Assembly (NCBI RefSeq): GCF_000968685.2
Contig: NZ_LAKD02000027.1
Coordinates: forward strand, 124,001-188,000
DNA: 64,000 nucleotides
Direction of reading: 5' to 3'
Source: Streptomyces antioxidans
Lineage (GTDB): Bacteria > Actinomycetota > Actinomycetes > Streptomycetales > Streptomycetaceae
Both the position numbers and the translations under genes were made by a program. The number at the start of each line of letters is the position of its first letter. The stretch's first letter is position 1. This document shows positions 24,100-32,152 of this stretch, piece by piece. The notes under the pieces were generated by a model. The model made no database searches. It was given only the letters and a program-made list of their open reading frames with translations, and was not told where the DNA came from.

Positions 24100-24113
24100 C
24101 GCGACCGGTCGCG
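24100..24113. promoter_or_regulatory. 14-bp perfect palindrome upstream of the F420-type oxidoreductase
   Basis: CGCGACCGGTCGCG is self-complementary over all 14 bases and lies 14 bp upstream of the ATG at 24128, in a 135-bp gap after the DszC-like gene. It could be an operator or a small hairpin near the ribosome site. A GGGGG run follows directly and may be the Shine-Dalgarno. Confidence 0.35.
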
Positions 24114-24127
24114 GGGGTTATCGAGAC

Positions 24128-25051
24128 ATGACTGTAGGAGTCGCACTCTCCGCGGCGGACGCGGACAACCAGATCGATGCCACCGTGAACCTCGCCAGGG
24201 AAGCCTCGGCCGCCGGGCTGCGGTCCGCCTGGTTCGGGCAGACCTTCGGCGCCGATTCGCCCCAGCTCGCGGCCATCGTCGGGCGCGAAGTACCGGATCT
24301 GCAGGTGGGCACGTCCGCGATCCCGGTCTTCGGACGTCACCCGTTAGTCGTATCCAGCCAGGCCCAGACCGCACAGGCGGCCACGCACGGCCGGTACCAC
24401 CTGGGACTCGCGCTCGGTACCAAACTCCTCACCGAGGGGGGCTTCGGCATCCCCTTCGAGCGCCCCATCGCCCGGCTGCGTGAATTCCTCTCCGCGCTGC
24501 GGCAGTTGACCGAGACCGGTGCCGCCGACTTCCACGGCGAACTGCTCACCGCAGCCACGCCGGTGCCCGCCCGGGTGCCGGGTGCCGGGGCCGGAGTGCC
24601 GCTGCTCGTCGCCGCGATGGGCCCGCAGGCGCTGCGGGCCAGCGGCGAGCTGGCCGATGGCATCCTGCCGTACCTCGCCGGGCCCCGGGCCCTGGCCGAG
24701 CACATCGTCCCCGCCGTCACCGCGGCGGCGGAGGCCGCGGGCCGCCCCGCACCCCGCATCGTGGCGCTGGTACACGGTGTGGTCACCGACGATGCCGACG
24801 CGGTACGCGATACGGTGGCCGAACAGCTCGCGTTCTACGAACGGATCCCCTCCTACGCGCGGGTCATCGGACTCTCCGGCGGCACCCGGGCCGTCGATGT
24901 GTCCGTGATCGGCGATGAGGGGACCGTCGCCGCCGAGGTGCGGCGCTACCGGGACGCCGGGGCGACGGAGGTGGTGTTCTCCGGGACGGAGGCCGCCGGT
25001 GCGGATGCCCGGCGCCGCACCTGGGCGCTCCTGGGGGAGCTCGCGGGCTGA
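24128..25051 (+). CDS. LLM-class, probably F420-dependent, oxidoreductase with a TTA codon
   Basis: A 307-residue luciferase-like protein close to the F420-dependent branch: AGLRSAWFGQTFGADSPQL in strand/helix 1-2, LQVGTSAIPVFGRHPLVVSSQ, GRYHLGLALGTKLL, PLLVAAMGPQALRASGELADG and the late YRDAGATEVVFSG. It lacks the NtaA-specific inserts. Codon 73 is TTA (24344-24346), so translation should need the bldA tRNA in Streptomyces, unlike the rest of this operon. ATG 24128 is chosen from the family start MTVGVALSAAD. It sits 135 bp after the DszC-like gene and 70 bp before an aldo/keto reductase. Confidence 0.88.
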   Translation: MTVGVALSAADADNQIDATVNLAREASAAGLRSAWFGQTFGADSPQLAAIVGREVPDLQVGTSAIPVFGRHPLVVSSQAQTAQAATHGRYHLGLALGTKLLTEGGFGIPFERPIARLREFLSALRQLTETGAADFHGELLTAATPVPARVPGAGAGVPLLVAAMGPQALRASGELADGILPYLAGPRALAEHIVPAVTAAAEAAGRPAPRIVALVHGVVTDDADAVRDTVAEQLAFYERIPSYARVIGLSGGTRAVDVSVIGDEGTVAAEVRRYRDAGATEVVFSGTEAAGADARRRTWALLGELAG

Positions 25052-25121
25052 ACACCCCGGGATCCGCCCGCTGGCCCGCACCCCCGCAAGAGCCCCCGAA
25101 GAGAAGGAAAGCCCCGAAGAG

Positions 25122-26162
25122 ATGACCACGTACCGCACCCTCGGCCGTACCGGCGTGAAGGTCAGCCCCCTGACCCTCGGCGCGATGAACTTCGGCGCCT
25201 GGGCCAACCGCGACCACGACGACGCCATCGAGATCATCCACCAGGCCCTCGACGCGGGCATCAACGTCATCGACACCGCCGATGTGTACTCCCAGGGCGA
25301 GAACGAGGAGATCGTCGGCAAGGCGCTGGCGGGCGGGCGCCGCGCCGATGTGTTCCTCGCGACCAAGTTCCACGCGCAGATCGGCGACAACCCGAACCAC
25401 CAGGGCAACTCGCGCCGCTGGATCCACCAGGCCGTCGAGGACAGCCTGCGCCGCCTGGACACCGACCACATCGACCTCTACCAGGTCCACCGGCCCGACC
25501 CCACCACCGACTTCGAGGAGACGCTCGGCGCACTCGACGACCTCGTACGGCAGGGCAAGATCCGCTACTTCGGCACCACGACCTTCGAGCCGCACCAGAT
25601 CGTCGAGGGCCAGTGGATCGCCGAGCGGCTGCACCGCCAGCGGCCCGTCACCGAGCAGCCGCCGTACTCCATCCTGGCCCGGGCGGCGGAGCGGGCGGTG
25701 CTGCCCGTCGCCGAGCGGTACGGGCTGGGTGTCCTGCCGTGGAGCCCGCTGGCGGGCGGCTGGCTGTCCGGCCGCTACCGCAGGGGGGACACGGCACACG
25801 CCGTGTCCAGCCGTCTGGAGCGCCAGCCGCACCGCCACGATCCGGAGCTGGCGGCCAACCAGCGCAAGCGGGAGGCGGCGGAGCAGCTGGCCGAGCTGGC
25901 CGACGAGGCGGGCCTGTCGCTGATCCACCTGTCGCTGGCGTTCGTGCTGGAGCACCCCGCCGTATCCACGGTGATCATCGGCCCGCGCACCCAGGAGCAC
26001 CTGGTGAGCCAGCTCGGCGCCGTCGACGTCCGTCTCTCGCGGGACATGCTCGACCGGATCGACGAGATCGTGCCGCCCGGCATCACGCTCAGCCCTGCCG
26101 ACGAGGGCTATCAGCCCCCGTCGCTCACCGACCCGGCCACTCGCCGCCGACCGCGCGACTGA
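25122..26162 (+). CDS. Aldo/keto reductase
   Basis: A 346-residue NADPH-dependent reductase. It starts MTTYRTLGRTGVKVSPLTLG with GAAGGA upstream. The catalytic tetrad is visible: Asp and Tyr in VIDTADVYSQGENEEIVG, Lys in LATKFH, His in YQVHRPDP. The NADPH-binding C-terminal part has LPWSPLAGGWLSGRY and STVIIGPRTQEHLVSQL. It is the last gene of the plus-strand oxygenase operon and probably reduces a carbonyl released by the oxygenases. Its 3' end overlaps the relic of a LysR gene on the other strand by 38 bp. Confidence 0.92.
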   Translation: MTTYRTLGRTGVKVSPLTLGAMNFGAWANRDHDDAIEIIHQALDAGINVIDTADVYSQGENEEIVGKALAGGRRADVFLATKFHAQIGDNPNHQGNSRRWIHQAVEDSLRRLDTDHIDLYQVHRPDPTTDFEETLGALDDLVRQGKIRYFGTTTFEPHQIVEGQWIAERLHRQRPVTEQPPYSILARAAERAVLPVAERYGLGVLPWSPLAGGWLSGRYRRGDTAHAVSSRLERQPHRHDPELAANQRKREAAEQLAELADEAGLSLIHLSLAFVLEHPAVSTVIIGPRTQEHLVSQLGAVDVRLSRDMLDRIDEIVPPGITLSPADEGYQPPSLTDPATRRRPRD

Positions 26163-26619
26163 AATCGGTGTCCGCGTCGCGGAAGCCGAGGAGGGCTCGT
26201 ACCGCCTCGATGGTGGCTCCGGCCAGGGAGGGGTCGCAGCCGCTGCGGGCCCGGGCGCTGAGGCGGACCGGGGGAACGGCGGGGAGGCCGTGGAGTGGTG
26301 CGAGGCCATCGGGGTACGGGCCGCCGGGGACGACGAGCAGGGCGGCGCCGAGCCCGGCGCGGGCCGCGTCCAGCACTCCGGCGAGGTATCCGGCCTCGGC
26401 GACCGCGGTGGCGGCCGTGTGGTGGGAGGCGAGTGCGGTCAGGGCGCGGCGGCGGATCACGCAGGGATCGCTGATGGCCACCAGGGGCAACGGGGCGGGC
26501 GCGGCGGGTGGTTCCCAGCCGGGAGCGGCGTACCAGCGCAGGGGGAGTTCACCCACCGGGGTACCCGGGGCGGGGCGTACGGTTGCCGTGCAGGGTGAAC
26601 CGGGTCTTCCTGCCGTCAC
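26125..26619 (-). pseudogene. Relic of a LysR-type regulator (substrate-binding half only)
   Basis: A 164-codon open frame whose core, PLVAISDPCVIRRRALTALA followed by AEAGYLAGVLDAARAGLGAA, resembles the effector-binding domain of LysR regulators. The winged-helix N-terminus is absent and the upstream DNA instead encodes an unrelated relic on the opposite strand. Its C-terminal codons run into the aldo/keto reductase gene. It is probably a truncated, non-functional regulator that may once have served the adjacent oxygenase operon. Confidence 0.6.
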
Positions 26620-27000
26620 GTTCGGCGACGGGGCGAACGGGCGGGCGAGCGGCTACGGCTTCATCGGAGCCTCCGATAAGGCCCTCCAGGTCCCGGCGAA
26701 GGAGAAGGCCATCACCGACTGTCCGCGCCGCCTCGGCGGGGCGCTGACCTCGTCCCGCCGACACCCCGCGGAGTACGCCAAGACCATCCAGCGCACCAGC
26801 GGAGCCTCGGCCACGGTCGCCAAGGACCTGGTCGACCAGGGCAACAGTGAGCTGCTGCCGGTGAACGAGCCGGTGCTCCGGTCCGTACAGAAGGTCGGCG
26901 ACACCGTGCACGACATCGGCATCCTCACTCCCAAGCCGGTCATCGCCGACCACGCCGACAGCCCACTGGCCACCGCGCATGTGCTGGCAAGGACGGGGGC
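26615..27000 (+). pseudogene. Relic of an SsuA-like sulfonate-binding protein (C-terminal part)
   Basis: In one frame the DNA encodes ASGYGFIGASDKALQVPAKE, then a segment with HPAEYAKTIQRTSGASATVA, ending VGDTVHDIGILTPKPV. This is the pattern of the C-terminal half of aliphatic-sulfonate/NMT1-type ABC binding proteins. There is no start or signal peptide. The frame shifts near 26990 into a sequence reading VVVDPTTREALERLVDQF up to a stop near 27102 whose origin I cannot name. It is the remains of a sulfonate-uptake locus beside the present organosulfur operon. Confidence 0.6.
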
Positions 27001-27115
27001 GTGGTGGTGGACCCCACCACACGGGAGGCGCTGGAACGCCTCGTCGACCAGTTCTCGGCGGCGGTGAGCGGCCCGTACTCCGCGGGTGTGGCCGCCGCGT
27101 GACGCGGGCCGTGGG

Positions 27116-27134
27116 GCCGTGGCTCCGCCACGGC
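27116..27134. terminator. Hairpin terminator downstream of the PDH-E1-like gene
   Basis: GCCGTGG (27116-27122) and CCACGGC (27128-27134) form a perfect 7-bp stem with a 5-nt loop, 29 bp beyond the stop of the minus-strand E1-like gene. It could also stop transcripts from the relic on the plus strand. No clear U-run. Confidence 0.5.
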
Positions 27135-27140
27135 GCCCTT

Positions 27141-27172
27141 GTCGGCCTCAGTCGATGTCGGCCTCAGTCGAC
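27141..27172. repeat. 16-bp tandem duplication at the end of the E1-like gene
   Basis: Two adjacent copies (27141-27156 and 27157-27172) of GTCGGCCTCAGTCGA plus one variable base. The second copy contains the stop codon of the E1-like gene; the first lies just outside the coding frame. One of several short tandem duplications in this part of the window. Confidence 0.9.
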
Positions 27173-29515
27173 GAGGTCCAGCGCTGCGGTGACGATGCTG
27201 TCCGTGTCGATGCCGTGGTAGCGGTGGACGTCCTCGATCGAACCGCTCTGGCCGAACCGGGTCACGCCGAGGCTGGTGATGGGCGTGTTCTGGACCGTGC
27301 CCAGGAACGCCAGGGTGTGCGGATGGCCGTCCACCACGGTGACCAGCGGGGTGGCCCGGTCGGCGGGGAAGGCCTGGTCGAGGATCCAGCTCGGGTCCTG
27401 CGACAGGCCGCGGCGGGCCTGAAGCGCGCGGAAGAGCAGGTCGGGGCTGGTCACGCAGACCACATCGGCGCCGTGGCCGAGGACGGCGAGCCGGTCGGCG
27501 GCGGCCAGCGCCTCCGGGACCAGGGCGCCCATCGCGGCGAGGGTCACCACGGGACTCTCGTGCCGCCGCAGCCGGTACGCTCCCGCGGTCACCTGCCGGC
27601 GGCGGCGCTCGCGGGCGGCCGGGTCACCGGGCACATCGGCCGCGGACTGGTCGACGGGCCGGGTGGACAGCCGCAGATAGGCCGAACTCCCGTCCGGGCG
27701 GCCGAGGTTGCCGAGTGCGGCCAGCAGACACCATTCGGTGTCGATCGCGAACGCGGGCTCGTAGGTGACACAGCCGGGCTGTTCGATGCCGAGCGAGGGG
27801 GTGGTGATCGACTGGTGGGCGCCGCCCTCCGGGGCGAGCGTGACGCCGGACGGCGTGCCGACCAGGATCGACTGGCCGCCCGCGTAGATGCCGAACGACC
27901 ACGGCTCCAGGGCCCGGTTGACGAAGGGGTCGTAGACGACGCCGATGGGCAGCAGCGGCTGGCCCCAGCGGCTCCAGGTGGCGCCCAGCTCGCCGAGCAG
28001 GCCGACCAGGTTGGTCTCCGCGATGCCCAGCTCCACATGCTGGCCCGTGGGCCGCTCCCGCCAGTGCAGGATCGTCTCGGCGTCATCGGCGAACCAGTTG
28101 GGGCGCTCGGTCGGCGACCACACACCGACCTTGTTGAGCCAGCCGCCGAGGTTGGTGGTGGAGCTGACGTCCGGGCTGACGGTCACGATCCGGGCGGCCG
28201 CCTCAGGCGCCCGCCGGGTGAGGTCGAGCAGGACGCGTCCGAGGGCCTGTTGGGTGTTGCCGGAGCCGGTCGGCGCCGGGCGCGCGAGGTCGGCGGGGAC
28301 CGCGGGGGCCTGCCGCGACGGGTGCCCGGGGCGGCGCAGCCGCACGGCCGCCGCCGCGCACATCGCCGCTTCCGGCGATCCACCGGCGAAGGCGGCCCAC
28401 GGGCGGTCGGGGTCCGTTCCCAGGCGGTCGGCCAGGGTCTTCATCTGGCCGGCGGTCAGTAGGGAGGAGTGGTTCTGCGGGTGGCCCTCGGTGGGCAGCC
28501 CGTAGCCCTTCACCGTGTACGCGAAGATGACGGTCGGCCGGGTGTCGTCGACGCTGTCGAACGCGTCCAGCAGTGCGCCGATGTCGTGCCCGCCCAGGTT
28601 GCGCAGCGCCGCCAGCAGCGAGGCGTCGTCCAGGGGCGCGATCAGGTCCGCGATCGGCCCGGCGGTGGAGCCGGTGCCGGGCAGGCGCTCCCGCAACTCG
28701 TCGGCGGAGCAGCGCAGCAGACGCTGGTACTCGGGGTTGTCCATGGCGTCGATACGGGCGTGCAGGGCCTCACCGCCCGGCCGTGCGAACAGCTCCCGCA
28801 GCGTGTGGCCGTACTTGAGGATGATGACCTGCCAGCCCGCCGCGGCGAACATGCCCTGCAGCCGGTCCGCGGCGATGCCGGGGACCACCCGGTCCAGGGA
28901 CTGCCGATTCAGGTCGACGACCCACACCGCCTCGCCCAGGCTGGGCACCATCGGGTCCTGGACCGCCTCCCAGATGGCGCCCTCGTCCAGCTCCGCGTCG
29001 CCCAGCAGGGAGTACTGCCGTCCCCTTCCGGCCCCGCCGAAGTGGCCCTCCACATAGCGCCGTGCGAGGGCGCCCCACAGGGGGGCGGTGGCGCCGATGC
29101 CGACCGAGCCCGTGGAGTAGTCGACCGGGTCGGGGTCCTTGGCCCGGCTGGGGTAGCTCTGCAGGCCGCCGAAGGCGCGCAGGGTGGTCAGGTAGGACTC
29201 GTCCAGCTCGCCCAGCAGGTAGTTGATGGCGTGCAGCACGGGTGAGGCATGGGGCTTGACCGACACCCGGTCCTCGGCGGTCAGCGCGTGGAACCACAGC
29301 GCCGTCATGATCGATGACATCGAGGCGCTGGACGCCTGGTGCCCGCCGACCTTCAGCCCCGAGGGATTCGGCCGCACCCGGTTGGCATGGTCGATGATCG
29401 CGGTGGAAAGCCACAGCACCCGCCGCCCGACCGCCTCCAGCACGGCGAGCTCCTCCGCCCGGGCACGGCCCGTGCCGTTGCCGCCGATCGCTCTCAGCTC
29501 CGGGTCCAGGACCAT
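27164..29515 (-). CDS. Pyruvate-dehydrogenase-E1/transketolase-like TPP enzyme (homodimeric type)
   Basis: A 783-residue thiamine-diphosphate enzyme resembling single-chain (AceE-type) 2-oxoacid dehydrogenase E1. It has GGHQASSASMSSIMTALW near the start, the TPP motif beginning GDAELDEGAIWEAVQDP and closing with WVVDLNRQSLD, a pyrimidine domain with VELGIAETNLVGLLGELG, and a C-terminal transketolase domain. It is shorter than E. coli AceE (about 890). ATG 29515 has a GGAGGCGG Shine-Dalgarno. It is transcribed divergently from an Lrp/AsnC regulator with a palindrome between them. The 2-oxo-acid substrate (pyruvate or branched-chain) cannot be told from sequence. Confidence 0.85.
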   Translation of the reverse strand: MVLDPELRAIGGNGTGRARAEELAVLEAVGRRVLWLSTAIIDHANRVRPNPSGLKVGGHQASSASMSSIMTALWFHALTAEDRVSVKPHASPVLHAINYLLGELDESYLTTLRAFGGLQSYPSRAKDPDPVDYSTGSVGIGATAPLWGALARRYVEGHFGGAGRGRQYSLLGDAELDEGAIWEAVQDPMVPSLGEAVWVVDLNRQSLDRVVPGIAADRLQGMFAAAGWQVIILKYGHTLRELFARPGGEALHARIDAMDNPEYQRLLRCSADELRERLPGTGSTAGPIADLIAPLDDASLLAALRNLGGHDIGALLDAFDSVDDTRPTVIFAYTVKGYGLPTEGHPQNHSSLLTAGQMKTLADRLGTDPDRPWAAFAGGSPEAAMCAAAAVRLRRPGHPSRQAPAVPADLARPAPTGSGNTQQALGRVLLDLTRRAPEAAARIVTVSPDVSSTTNLGGWLNKVGVWSPTERPNWFADDAETILHWRERPTGQHVELGIAETNLVGLLGELGATWSRWGQPLLPIGVVYDPFVNRALEPWSFGIYAGGQSILVGTPSGVTLAPEGGAHQSITTPSLGIEQPGCVTYEPAFAIDTEWCLLAALGNLGRPDGSSAYLRLSTRPVDQSAADVPGDPAARERRRRQVTAGAYRLRRHESPVVTLAAMGALVPEALAAADRLAVLGHGADVVCVTSPDLLFRALQARRGLSQDPSWILDQAFPADRATPLVTVVDGHPHTLAFLGTVQNTPITSLGVTRFGQSGSIEDVHRYHGIDTDSIVTAALDLVD

Positions 29516-29617
29516 CGCCGACCGCCTCCGCTATCCGCACCACGCCATGGAAAACTGCTTTTGTGCTCCGTCAGTAGACAGATGGCTCTTCACCTGCACA
29601 AGATGCTTCTCTTCCGT

Positions 29618-29632
29618 TGAGCATTCTGCTCA
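29618..29632. promoter_or_regulatory. Operator-like palindrome between E1-like gene and Lrp/AsnC regulator
   Basis: TGAGCA-TTC-TGCTCA is a perfect 6+3+6 inverted repeat, the size and spacing expected for an Lrp/AsnC site. It lies 28 bp upstream of the regulator start and about 100 bp upstream of the E1-like start, so one site could serve both genes. Confidence 0.6.
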
Positions 29633-29659
29633 TGCTCCGGGTCGAATGAGGGACGTCGA

Positions 29660-30148
29660 TTGAGCACTATGAACAGTGAGCGAGGGGTGGACGCCACCGA
29701 CGCGCGGATCCTGCTCGCCCTCGCCGCCCAGCCACGGGCCACCGTCGTCGCCCTGGCCGAGCAGCTGGGGCTGTCCCGCAACACCGTCCAGGCGCGGGTG
29801 GCGAGAATGGAGCAGGGTGGCGCGCTGGGCTCCTTCGAACGACGGATCGCCCCGAACGCGCTGGGCCACCCCCTCACCGCGTTCGTCACCGCGCGGGTCG
29901 ATCAGCGCCGGCTGGCCGAGGTGTCCGGAGCCCTGGCGGACATCGCCGAAGTCGTGGAGGTCTTCGGCCTCAGCGGTGAGACGGATCTGCTCGTACGGGT
30001 GGTCGCCGCGGACGCGGAGGACCTGTACCGGATCGCGGGGCGGATCCTCGCCGTTCCCGGCATCGAGCGCACCACGACCGCCCTGGCCATGCGCGAGCTG
30101 GTGCCACACCGCCTCACCCCACTGCTGCGCCGCGCTGCGGCGCGGTGA
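29660..30148 (+). CDS. Lrp/AsnC-family transcriptional regulator
   Basis: A 162-residue regulator. The N-terminal winged helix is VDATDARILLALAAQPRATV followed by LAEQLGLSRNTVQARVARME, and residues about 70-150 form the RAM/AsnC ligand domain ending in GIERTTTALAMREL. A TTG start at 29660 is preferred because GAGGGA lies about 7 nt upstream; ATG 29669 is the alternative. Divergent from the TPP enzyme gene, it probably regulates it in response to an amino acid. Confidence 0.88.
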   Translation: MSTMNSERGVDATDARILLALAAQPRATVVALAEQLGLSRNTVQARVARMEQGGALGSFERRIAPNALGHPLTAFVTARVDQRRLAEVSGALADIAEVVEVFGLSGETDLLVRVVAADAEDLYRIAGRILAVPGIERTTTALAMRELVPHRLTPLLRRAAAR

Positions 30149-30199
30149 CCGGCCCGGCCGGTATCCGGCGTGGCGGGCGTACGGCCGCGTGCGAAACGG

Positions 30200-31048
30200 T
30201 CATGCGGTGAGCGCCCCGGTGCCCAGCAGGCCGATGAGCAGCAGGCCGATGGCGATGCGATAGATGACGAAGACGTTGAACGAGTGCTTGGCGACGAACT
30301 TCAGCAGCCAGCTTCAGCAGCCAGGCGATCGAGGCGTAGGCGACCACGAACGAGACGGCGGTGCCCACCACGAGGGGGGCGGTGCCGACCCCGGCGCCGA
30401 CGGCGTCCTTCAGCTCGTACAGCCCCGCGCCGGTCAGCGCCGGGATGCCGAGGAAGAAGGACAGGCGGGTGGCGGCCACCCGGTCCAGGTCGAGGATGAG
30501 CGCGGTGGACATGGTGGCGCCGGAGCGCGAGAAGCCGGGGAAGAGCAGCGCGAGGATCTGCGAGCAGCCGACCAGCATGGCGTCCTTGAAGCCCGTGTCG
30601 TCCTCACCGCGCTTGTGGCGGCCCATCTGGTCGGCCGCCCACATCACACCGGACCCGACGATGAGGGAACCGGCGACCACCCACAGGGACGCGAGCGGGC
30701 CCTCGATGAGGGGTTTCGCGGCCAGGCCCACGACCACGATCGGGACGGTGGCGCAGACGACCCACCAGGCGAACTTGTAGTGTGGTGGTAACGCTGTTCG
30801 CGGTCGGCGAGTCCGCGGCCCCAGGCGGAGACGATCCGCACGATGTCCTCGAAGAAGTACACCAGCACCGCGGCGATCGCCCCGACCTGGATGACGGCGG
30901 TGAAGCCGACCACGGAGGTGTCGTCGACCGGGATGCCAAGCAGCCCTTCGGTGACCTTCAGATGGCCGGTGGAGGAGACGGGCAGGAACTCCGTGATGCC
31001 TTCGACGATGCCGAGGACAGCCGCCTGGCCGATGCTGATGGCACTCAT
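30200..31048 (-). pseudogene. uppP: Undecaprenyl-diphosphatase gene with two frameshifts
   Basis: The 5' part encodes MSAISIGQAAVLGIVEGITEF and LPVSSTGHLKVTEGLLG, the signature of UppP/BacA. The frame is lost near 30780, where one base appears to be missing in the codons after QRYHH. The middle part continues in another frame with LFPGFSRSGATMSTALILDL. A 13-bp tandem duplication at 30299-30324 then shifts the frame again within the last helix; removing one copy restores KFVAKHSFNVFVIYRIAIG and a normal stop at 30200. Both lesions are visible directly. Either the gene is dead or the sequence has two errors; a functional paralogue elsewhere is expected because the activity is needed for cell-wall lipid recycling. 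Confidence 0.85.
30299..30324. repeat. 13-bp tandem duplication inside uppP
   Basis: Two exact adjacent copies of CTTCAGCAGCCAG (30299-30311, 30312-30324). The 13-bp length shifts the reading frame of the uppP gene on the minus strand. Confidence 0.95.
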
Positions 31049-31144
31049 CTGGATCCGTTTCTGTGGTGGCGGGAGCGGGCCGTGTCCGCGGGGGAATGGC
31101 GTGGTGCGGCCGCGGTCAGTGGAGGTCAGCGCGCAGCCGGCGCA

Positions 31145-31630
31145 TCACTTGGCGCTCCCCGGTGTCCGCTCCGCCGCCCTGCGGGCCCGGCGGGCCTTGA
31201 GCGCTTCCAGGGCCAGTGGCAGCAGGGAGACGGCGACGATCACCGCGACCAGAGGGAGCAGGTAGCGGTCGACGTTCGGGACGCTCGCGCCCAGGGCGTA
31301 GCCGCCGAGCACCAGGCCCACCGTCCACACCACGCCTCCGGCCACCTGCCACAAGGCGAAGGTGCGGCCGGGCACGCGCACCATCCCGGCGAGCGGGTTG
31401 AGCACGGTCCGCACGACCGGAATGAACCGGGCGAGCACGATCGCCCTGCCATGGCCGTAGCGGGCGAGCAGCGCCTCCGCACGCCGCGCTCCGTCGCTCA
31501 GGCGCCGGTTGGCGGTACGGGCGAGCAGTGCCCGCCCGGCGCGGCGGCCGATCAGATAGCCGGTCTGGGCGCCGAGCAGCGCCCCGGCCGCGGCGGCGAG
31601 GAGGACACCGGGCAGCGACAGATGCAGCGC
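31145..31630 (-). pseudogene. DedA/VTT-domain membrane protein lacking its N-terminus
   Basis: The readable part LHLSLPGVLLAAAAGALLG, YLIGRRAGRALLARTANRRL, FIPVVRTVLNPLAGMVRVP and GGVVWTVGLVLGGYALG covers the core and C-terminal helices of DedA-family flippase-like proteins. The family's first helices and the FIE/GxxxP region are missing: similarity stops at about 31630, exactly where an ABC ATPase fragment begins on the other strand. It is 3' of uppP and may have been part of the same polyprenyl-phosphate set. Confidence 0.75.
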
Positions 31631-32117
31631 CGACCAGCAGCGCCGCATCCAACTCGTCCCCCAGAACCCCCTGGGCGCCCTCAACCCCGCCCACACCGTG
31701 GGCACGGCACTCGCCAGGCCGCTGCGGCTCCACCGCACGGCCACCAAGCAGGGCGCCCCCGACCGCGTAGCCGCTCTCGTCGAGGCCGTCGGCCTGCCCG
31801 CCGACGTGGTCCGCCGCCATCCGCACGAGCTGTCCGGCGGACAGCGTCAGCGCGCCTCCCTCGCACGCGCCCTCGCCGCCGAGCCGGACCTGCTCCTGTG
31901 TGACGAGATCACCTCCGCGCTGGACCCCGAAACCACGGACGCCATCATGGATCTGCTCACCCGGCTACGGGCCGAGAAGGGACTCACGCTCGTCCTCGTC
32001 ACCCATGAACTCAACCTCCTGACCGCCTACGCCGACACCATCCACCACATCGAGGACGGTCAGGTCCGCCTGATGTGTCCCCCTGGCGAGCTACGCGAGG
32101 TGTCCTCCCTGGAGTGA
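31629..32117 (+). pseudogene. Oligopeptide-type ABC ATPase lacking Walker A (3' fragment)
   Basis: Starts abruptly in RRIQLVPQNPLGALNPAHTV (Q-loop region of DppF/OppF-type ATPases), then HPHELSGGQRQRASLARALA (signature) and LLLCDEITSALDPETTDAIM (Walker B), ending with a normal stop. The first ~100 residues with Walker A are absent, and there is no plausible start codon with ribosome site. It meets the truncated DedA gene head to head at 31630, so one deletion or rearrangement probably cut both. Confidence 0.8.
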
Positions 32118-32152
32118 CGATCTTGGGCCGCCGCCACCGCTACACTCGCCCG

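Noticed and set aside
26992..27102. Short coding piece VVVDPTTREALERLVDQF as part of an FMN reductase
   Set aside because: Too short to assign; the family could not be recognised, so it is mentioned only with the SsuA-like relic.
32115..32146. Full -35/-10 promoter for the histidine kinase
   Set aside because: TACACT is a good -10 near the ATG, but neither TTGGGC (12 bp spacer) nor TGACGA (20 bp spacer) is at a proper distance; only the leaderless possibility was kept.
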